Shown here piece by piece: positions 58,346 through 64,000 of a stretch of 64,000 nucleotides of DNA. Within the stretch, counting starts at the first letter, position 1. The number at the start of each line of letters is the position of its first letter. The stretch is from Dehalococcoidia bacterium (GTDB lineage: Bacteria > Chloroflexota > Dehalococcoidia > Tepidiformales > Tepidiformaceae). The stretch covers positions 96,693 through 160,692 of the forward strand of contig JADLBC010000012.1 of assembly GCA_020847985.1 (NCBI GenBank), given 5' to 3'. Below the pieces are notes generated by a model. The model searched no databases. It had not been told where the DNA came from and was given only the letters and a program-made list of their open reading frames with translations. A program made the translations under genes and the position numbers.

Positions 58346-59499
58346 GACCGATCTCGGTCTACGTTCACGTCCCCTTCTGCACCTATAAATGCGGCTATTG
58401 CGATTTCAACGCCTACGCCGGGCTGGAATCGCTCATCCCCGCCTACCGCGATGCGCTCGTGGCCGAGATTGGCGGCTATGCGGAGGTGCTCGCGGGGAGG
58501 GAGATCGCGACCGTGGGGTTCGGCGGCGGTACGCCCTCGGAGATGCCGCCGGAGGGCATCGCGGCGGTGTTGGACGCCCTCCGCGCCGCCGCACCCATCG
58601 CCGGCGGAGCCGAGATCACGCTCGAGGCGAACCCGGGCACGCTCACGGGCGAGCACCTTGCCGGGCTCCGGTCCGCGGGGGTGACGAGGCTGTCGCTCGG
58701 GGCGCAGAGCTTCGACGCGGGCGAATTGCGCTTCCTCGACCGCATCCATTCGCCCGAGGCGACGGCGAGCGCGCTCCGGCTGGCGCGCGGCGCGGGGTTC
58801 GAAAGCGTGAACCTCGACCTCATGTACGGGCTGCCGGGGCAGACGCTGGCCGCCTGGGAGGCCTCGCTGCGGGCGGCGATCGCGCTCGAACCGGACCACC
58901 TCTCGTGCTACTGCCTGACGGTCGAGGAAGGCACACCGCTGGCGCGGCGTGTGCGCGCGGGGACGGTGGCCACGCCCGACGGCGACCTCGCCGCGGACAC
59001 GTACGACCGCGCCGGCGAGTTGCTGGCGGATGCGGGGTTCGCGCAGTACGAGCTTTCGAACTGGGCCCGTCCCGGGCACGAATCGCGCCACAACCGCGTC
59101 TACTGGACCTGGGGCGAATACCTCGGCATCGGCGCAGGGGCGCACGGCTTCGTGGGCGGCGAACGGAGCGAGAACATCGCCCACCCACGCGCCTACATCG
59201 AAGCGGCGATGCGGGGCATGCGCGGGAGCGCCGTACTGGCCGCCTACACGCCCGACGCGGCGATGATGATCGATGATTATGTCTCAAGCTGCCTGCGCGT
59301 GACCGAAGGGTTCGCGCTCGATGCCTTCGCGCGCGAGTTCGGCGGGCGGCTGGAGGCGATGGCGCCGCGCTGGCTCGCGGATTGCGAAGCCGCCGGCTGG
59401 CTTGAGCGCGCGGATGGGCGGCTGCGCCTCACCCTGCGCGGGCGCCAACTCCACAGCGAGGTCGTCGTCCGGCTGATGGGCGCGCTCGGCGCGGTGTAG
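58342..59499 (+). CDS. hemW: Radical SAM heme chaperone HemW
   Basis: 385 residues. Radical-SAM cluster C13xxxC17xxC20 in VPFCTYKCGYCDFNAY, SAM-binding GGGTPSEM, and the C-terminal HemW_C helix-turn domain near 310-380. Once called coproporphyrinogen III oxidase HemN-like, but HemW acts as a heme chaperone. Start overlaps the GDPD stop (ATGA). No other heme genes here. Confidence 0.92.
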   Translation: MRPISVYVHVPFCTYKCGYCDFNAYAGLESLIPAYRDALVAEIGGYAEVLAGREIATVGFGGGTPSEMPPEGIAAVLDALRAAAPIAGGAEITLEANPGTLTGEHLAGLRSAGVTRLSLGAQSFDAGELRFLDRIHSPEATASALRLARGAGFESVNLDLMYGLPGQTLAAWEASLRAAIALEPDHLSCYCLTVEEGTPLARRVRAGTVATPDGDLAADTYDRAGELLADAGFAQYELSNWARPGHESRHNRVYWTWGEYLGIGAGAHGFVGGERSENIAHPRAYIEAAMRGMRGSAVLAAYTPDAAMMIDDYVSSCLRVTEGFALDAFAREFGGRLEAMAPRWLADCEAAGWLERADGRLRLTLRGRQLHSEVVVRLMGALGAV

Positions 59500-59543
59500 T
59501 GCTGCTTCCCCCGGCTGCACCGGGACCGTGGGAGAATGCGCGC

Positions 59544-60920
59544 ATGCGGCGATTCCTGCTCGGCATGCTCGGCTGCGCGGCGGTGTTGGCGGCGGCCTGC
59601 GGCGATGAAGGCCCCCGCCCGCCGGCCGCGTCGTCGCTGACGGCGGCGGCGGACCCTTCGGCGGCCGTCGCGACGAAGGAGGGCGCGCGCCCGGGAGCGA
59701 CCACGACGAACGCCCCGGCGAAGCGGCTGGGCACCTCCTCGGGGGTCGCGCACACGGCGAAAGAGGTCGCGCTGACGGCGATCGCGGGCGCGACCCTCCG
59801 CAGCGGCACGCTCGATGGCGCCCGCTACGTGATCGAAGTGCCCGAACGGTGGAACGGCGAACTGGTGCTCTGGGCGCACGGCTTCGCGGGCTTCGACACG
59901 GTCGTTGTGGTGGACCCGCCGCCTTCTGTCCTGCGCCGGACGTGGATCGAGCAGGGGTACGCGTGGGCGGCGAGTTCGTACAAGGAGAACGGCTACGTCC
60001 CGGGCATCGGCGCGGACGACACGCTCGCCCTCAAGGGGCAGTTCGCGAAGGAAGTGGGCGCGCCGAAGCGGACGTACATCGTGGGCGCGTCGATGGGCGG
60101 GAACGTGGTGGCTCTGTCGCTGGAGCACTTCCCGGAGGCGTACGACGGCGGGCTCGCGGTCTGCGGCGCGCTGGGGGGCGAGGAGCAGGTCGACTACCTG
60201 CTTTCGTGGACGCTGCTGGGCGAGGCGATCGCGGGGGTGCAGGTGCCGATTGGCACGAACGTACCGCTGCTGCCGGCGCTGCTTTCACTGAGCGGCAAGC
60301 TGGGCACGGCAACGGCGCCCACGGACATCGGCCTGCAGTACCTCAGCGCCATCCGCATGCTCTCGGGCGGGCCGCGTCCGTTCTTCCTCGAAGGGTTCGC
60401 GCTGCAGGCGACGGCGAACTTCGGGTACGCACTCGCCGACCCGGGGCGCACCTCGCTCCCCTTCCAGGCGGCGACGAACGAGGGCGTGCGCTACGGCATC
60501 GACCCGGCGACGGGGCTGACGGCGGAAGCGCTCAACGCGAAGGTGCGGCGGCTCGCGCCGGTGCCGGGGGCGCGCGACGCGGCCGCTCACCCGGATGCCG
60601 TGCCCACCTCCGGCCGCATCGGCGACCCGCTGCTCACGCTGCACAACACCGGCGACCTGTTCGTGCCGATTTCGATGGAGCAGAGCTACCTCGCGAAGGC
60701 GAAAGCGGCGGGCACCGCCGGGTTCCTCGTGCAGCGCGCGATCCGTGCGGCCGGGCACTGCCAGTTCAGCGACGCCGAACGGCTGGCGGCCTGGAACGAC
60801 CTGGTGGCGTGGGTGCGCGACGGCAAGAAGCCGGCCGGCGAGGACCTCTCGGGCGACCTTTCGAACGCGGGCATGGCCTTCACCAATCCGTTGCGCGCCG
60901 GGGACCCGGGGACCAGGTAG
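59544..60920 (+). CDS. Lipoprotein alpha/beta hydrolase
   Basis: 458 residues with lipoprotein signal (MRRFLLGMLGCAAVLAAACGD, lipobox LAAAC). Ala/Thr-rich linker 22-75, then a hydrolase core with LVLWAHGFAGFDTVV (oxyanion), nucleophile GASMGGN (~Ser 188) and C-terminal HCQF with His ~415. Prolyl-oligopeptidase/feruloyl-esterase-like. Acts on the outer face of the membrane. GAGAAT 6 nt before ATG. Substrate unknown. Confidence 0.85.
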   Translation: MRRFLLGMLGCAAVLAAACGDEGPRPPAASSLTAAADPSAAVATKEGARPGATTTNAPAKRLGTSSGVAHTAKEVALTAIAGATLRSGTLDGARYVIEVPERWNGELVLWAHGFAGFDTVVVVDPPPSVLRRTWIEQGYAWAASSYKENGYVPGIGADDTLALKGQFAKEVGAPKRTYIVGASMGGNVVALSLEHFPEAYDGGLAVCGALGGEEQVDYLLSWTLLGEAIAGVQVPIGTNVPLLPALLSLSGKLGTATAPTDIGLQYLSAIRMLSGGPRPFFLEGFALQATANFGYALADPGRTSLPFQAATNEGVRYGIDPATGLTAEALNAKVRRLAPVPGARDAAAHPDAVPTSGRIGDPLLTLHNTGDLFVPISMEQSYLAKAKAAGTAGFLVQRAIRAAGHCQFSDAERLAAWNDLVAWVRDGKKPAGEDLSGDLSNAGMAFTNPLRAGDPGTR

Positions 60921-60959
60921 ATCACGGTGGCGGCGCCGGGTGCGTGCCACAATGGAACC

Positions 60960-61409
60960 ATGCAACAGCGTACGTTCGTCTTCGCGCGAGGGTGGGACCC
61001 TCGCCGGCCGGGCCGCGGCGAGCGGCTGGTGGCGTTCATCATCCGCTGGCTGATTACGGCGGCGGCGGTGTGGGTGGCGGCCTCGATCGTCGAGGGCATC
61101 GTGCTCGAGGGGTGGCGGAGCACGCTGCTGGTGGCGCTCATCCTCGGGCTGCTGAACGCGATGCTGAAGCCGCTGCTGTTCTGGGTTTCGCTGCCGATCA
61201 CGGTGGTCACGCTCGGCGTGTTCTACCTGGTGCTGAACGCGGCGATGCTCGGACTCACGGCCTGGATCGCGGGCAAGTTCGAAAGCATCCACTTCGCCAT
61301 CGATGGGTTCTGGGCGGCGTTCTTTGGCGCGCTCATCATCTCCGTGGTGTCGTGGCTCATCGGGCTGGTGGTGAACCCGAAGCGGATCGCGCGAGACCTC
61401 GCGCGTTAG
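60960..61409 (+). CDS. Phage-holin-family membrane protein (PF04020-like)
   Basis: 149 residues, four spans: LVAFIIRWLITAAAVWVAASIV, STLLVALILGLLNAMLKPLLFWVSLPITVVTLGVFYLVLNAAMLGLTAWIAG and AAFFGALIISVVSWLIGLVV. The N.MLKP..F..SLP.T..TLG.F sequence identifies the YvlD/holin_4_2 type found in many bacteria as envelope-stress proteins, not true phage lysis holins. CACAAT 6 nt before the ATG. Ends 4 nt into the convergent hydratase gene. Confidence 0.85.
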   Translation: MQQRTFVFARGWDPRRPGRGERLVAFIIRWLITAAAVWVAASIVEGIVLEGWRSTLLVALILGLLNAMLKPLLFWVSLPITVVTLGVFYLVLNAAMLGLTAWIAGKFESIHFAIDGFWAAFFGALIISVVSWLIGLVVNPKRIARDLAR

Positions 61410-62038
61410 CCGGCGCGCGGCCGGGCGGGCGGCGGCGCCTTCCCGGCGAGCACATCGTCCACCAGCGCGGTGACGGCGGCATCGAGCGCGGACTCCGGCA
61501 CGGCGCGCGTCACGAGCCCCCAGCGCACGGCGGCTTCGGCATCGATCGGTTCGCCCGTGAGGATCATGTGCGCGGCCACGCCGGGCGGCACGAGCCGCGG
61601 GAGCGTCTGCGTCGCGCCGGCGCTGGGGATGTAACCGAGCGAAACCTCGGGCAGGGCGAAGCGCGCCGTGTCGGCGGCGACGCGGTAATCGCAGCAGAGG
61701 GGCAGTTCGAGCCCGGCGCCGTAGCAGAAGCCGTGCATGCGCGCGATAGTCACGCAGCGGTGGGTGATGAGTTCCCACCAGAGGTCGCGTTCGTGGCGAG
61801 CGCGGCGCGAGGCGATGACCGACGGCGCCGTGCCGAACTCGGAGATGTCGGCGCCGGCGCTGAAGGCGGGCCCTTCGCCGCGAAAGACGATGACGCGCAC
61901 CTCGGGGAGGTCGCGGCAGGTCTCGAAGTAGGTCCAAAGCAGGTCGCGCATGGCCATGTTGATCGCGTTCAGGCGCTCGGGGCGAGCGAGGGTGATGGTC
62001 GCGACGCCGCGGGCATCGAGGTCGAGGAGCACGGACAC
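61406..62038 (-). CDS. Enoyl-CoA hydratase/isomerase family protein
   Basis: 210 residues, shorter than most (~255). ITLARPERLNAINMAMRDLL, FRGEGPAFSAGADISEFG, and MHGFCYGAGLELPLCCDYRVAADTARFALPEVSLGYIPSAGATQTLPRLVP are all present; the ELPL acid and SLGYIPS acid of crotonases are visible (E after GAGL; E in LPEVSLG), so hydratase activity is likely. The C-terminal trimerisation helix is short. GTG 62038 with CATACT 6 nt upstream. Confidence 0.88.
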   Translation of the reverse strand: MSVLLDLDARGVATITLARPERLNAINMAMRDLLWTYFETCRDLPEVRVIVFRGEGPAFSAGADISEFGTAPSVIASRRARHERDLWWELITHRCVTIARMHGFCYGAGLELPLCCDYRVAADTARFALPEVSLGYIPSAGATQTLPRLVPPGVAAHMILTGEPIDAEAAVRWGLVTRAVPESALDAAVTALVDDVLAGKAPPPARPRAG

Positions 62039-62111
62039 GGGCTGAGTATGCGCGCGCGGCGGGCGGAAGGCGACGGTGGCCGGTGGCTCCGCGCGCGGGT
62101 AGGGTGAGCGG

Positions 62112-62684
62112 GTGAACGAGGTTCGCCCCGTGGGCACGATGCGGCAGCCGGTGGCGCTGGGCTGCTTCCTGATGGCGGCGATCGGCGCGGGCATCATCGG
62201 GCTGGCGATCGTACTGGTGGCGTGGCTCTCATCGGGGAGCACGACGGTGGCGCTGGACGACGCGCGCGCCTACGCGGTGGGGTCGGTGGAGTTCGTGCCC
62301 GCGCGGAACCTGTTCGTGGTGCGGCTGACCGAGATTGAGTACCTGGCGCTGGACGATCTGGACGCGGCGAACCGCGCGAACCAGGGCCGCCGCTGCCGCG
62401 TACAGCCACTCGCCGCGGCGGACCCGGCCCGCGCGGCGCTGGTGCAGCAGTACGCGAGCCGCATGAGCCCGGCGGCGGCGGGTTCGACCTTCGTCTTCCG
62501 AGAGTCCTGCAACAACGCCGTCTACGACGTCGCGGGGGTGCGCCTCGATACCGACGGCCCGAACCTCGACCGCCACCCCGTGGACATCGACGAGCAGGGA
62601 CGGCTGACGGTGAATATCGCCAAACGGGTATGCACGGAGCGGAGCGGAGCCAAGCTGTCGCAGCCGCGGGAGTGCGCGCCCTAA
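62112..62684 (+). CDS. Membrane-anchored Rieske-fold protein lacking cluster ligands
   Basis: 190 residues. TM span VALGCFLMAAIGAGIIGLAIVLVAW near 14-38, then exported domain. VRLTEIEYLALDDLDAANRANQGRRCRVQPL ... FVFRESCNNAVYDVAGVRLDTDGPNLDRHPVDID matches the Rieske layout, but the CxH and CxxH ligands have become R-R-C-R and S-C-N-N-A. Only the two structural Cys (C95, C133), which would form the disulfide, remain. GTG start; TAGGGT is 6 nt before it. Confidence 0.72.
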   Translation: MNEVRPVGTMRQPVALGCFLMAAIGAGIIGLAIVLVAWLSSGSTTVALDDARAYAVGSVEFVPARNLFVVRLTEIEYLALDDLDAANRANQGRRCRVQPLAAADPARAALVQQYASRMSPAAAGSTFVFRESCNNAVYDVAGVRLDTDGPNLDRHPVDIDEQGRLTVNIAKRVCTERSGAKLSQPRECAP

Positions 62685-62808
62685 GCCGGCATCGGCGCTG
62701 GTCGTTCGCGAACGGGAAATTGCGGGGACAACGGTTGACGGGGCGCTGTTACATCCGGCAACGCAAGCACGTGCGATTGCGATAAAGCTGAAACGCCACG
62801 GGGGATTC

Positions 62809-62863
62809 CACCTCTCGGGCGATGGCATCGGAGTTGTTAGGTTGGCTATTCATGCGAGAGGTG
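62809..62863 (+). promoter_or_regulatory. 9-bp inverted repeat in the leader of the HAMP-array gene
   Basis: CACCTCTCG (62809-62817) pairs with CGAGAGGTG (62855-62863) across a 37-nt loop, 73 nt before the ATG at 62937. No riboswitch class fits; purpose unknown. Confidence 0.4.
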
Positions 62864-62936
62864 CGTTGCGCGTCAGCGCGCGCCTGATGCCGTGGTGTAA
62901 TCCGCGGCGCGGGGCCTCTCATTCGCGGAGAATGCC

Positions 62937-64000
<1,064 letters not shown>

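Noticed and set aside
60960..61409. Prophage remnant suggested by a holin-family protein
   Set aside because: The match is to the YvlD/PF04020 type, common in non-phage contexts, and no other phage genes are near.
62700..62936. Possible c-di-GMP (GEMM) or c-di-AMP riboswitch in the leader
   Set aside because: None of the conserved core segments of either class can be aligned; only an inverted repeat is clear.

Overview
Composition and gene content suggest one chromosome segment of a high-G+C bacterium, most likely an aerobic or facultatively denitrifying member of Chloroflexota (Dehalococcoidia/Tepidiformia-like). This is inferred from the very high G+C, a GAAC-N4-GTTC type SOS box, the Chloroflexota-style NirK and small fused regulators; the sequence contains no rRNA to prove it. 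No tRNA, rRNA, CRISPR array, integrase or transposase was seen. Genes are dense, on both strands, often with ATGA/GTGA overlaps. A recurrent feature is a -10 hexamer TANNNT placed only 6-8 nt before the start codon, which points to many leaderless mRNAs.

Layout. 1-7.4 kb: the end of an ABC exporter, leuB, then an overlapping set lutA / lutB-lutC fusion / orphan hicA / dam, and an acyl-CoA dehydrogenase. 7.5-13.5 kb: lipoprotein, small hypotheticals, an enoyl-CoA hydratase, an MFS exporter and a GNAT. 13.7-18.4 kb: a LexA-box-controlled ImuB / DUF6504 pair, a PEP-synthase/rifampin-phosphotransferase-like enzyme, and an FKBP lipoprotein. 18.5-22 kb: an aminotransferase interrupted by one in-frame stop, a three-J-domain protein, YqgE and a sortase. 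22-25 kb: small-gene territory with a self-contained promoter/18-codon ORF/terminator unit, hairpin-rich repeats, and a lower-G+C fibronectin-III gene bracketed by 16-bp direct repeats. 24.5-32 kb: PadR and DtxR regulators, a receiver-GGDEF-HD-GYP protein, VOC enzyme, hydrolase, APC permease and an ADP-forming acyl-CoA synthetase subunit.

32-44 kb: ruvC, an M16 peptidase, DUF1684, then the most interesting locus: a SAM-I riboswitch, a Met-rich 12-codon leader ORF, a divergent threonine-synthase-like enzyme, a NIL-domain protein and a MoaD/ThiS-type sulfur carrier with a C-terminal GG. It is followed by nirK (copper nitrite reductase with an extra N-terminal cupredoxin), whose ribosome-binding site lies inside a perfect 10-bp inverted repeat. 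Then come dcd, a secreted metzincin, an ABC exporter and a flavin-binding-fold protein. 44-64 kb: a large PAS hybrid histidine kinase, a P450 lacking the usual I-helix acid/alcohol pair, hydrolases, a membrane-anchored LuxR-HTH protein, a sigma-like/cupin pair, coiled-coil proteins, an operon of SirB1-like protein, Crp/Fnr regulator, GDPD and HemW, a lipoprotein hydrolase, a holin-like membrane protein, another enoyl-CoA hydratase, a Rieske-fold protein without cluster ligands, and the start of a HAMP-array signalling protein running off the window.

How genes work together: the SAM riboswitch links the threonine-synthase-like/NIL/sulfur-carrier operon to methionine status, suggesting a sulfur-carrier-fed homocysteine route (hypothesis). 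LexA control links ImuB/DUF6504 to DNA damage. Two enoyl-CoA hydratases, the acyl-CoA dehydrogenase and the acyl-CoA synthetase subunit suggest acyl-CoA catabolism; Lut proteins suggest lactate oxidation; NirK suggests nitrite respiration.
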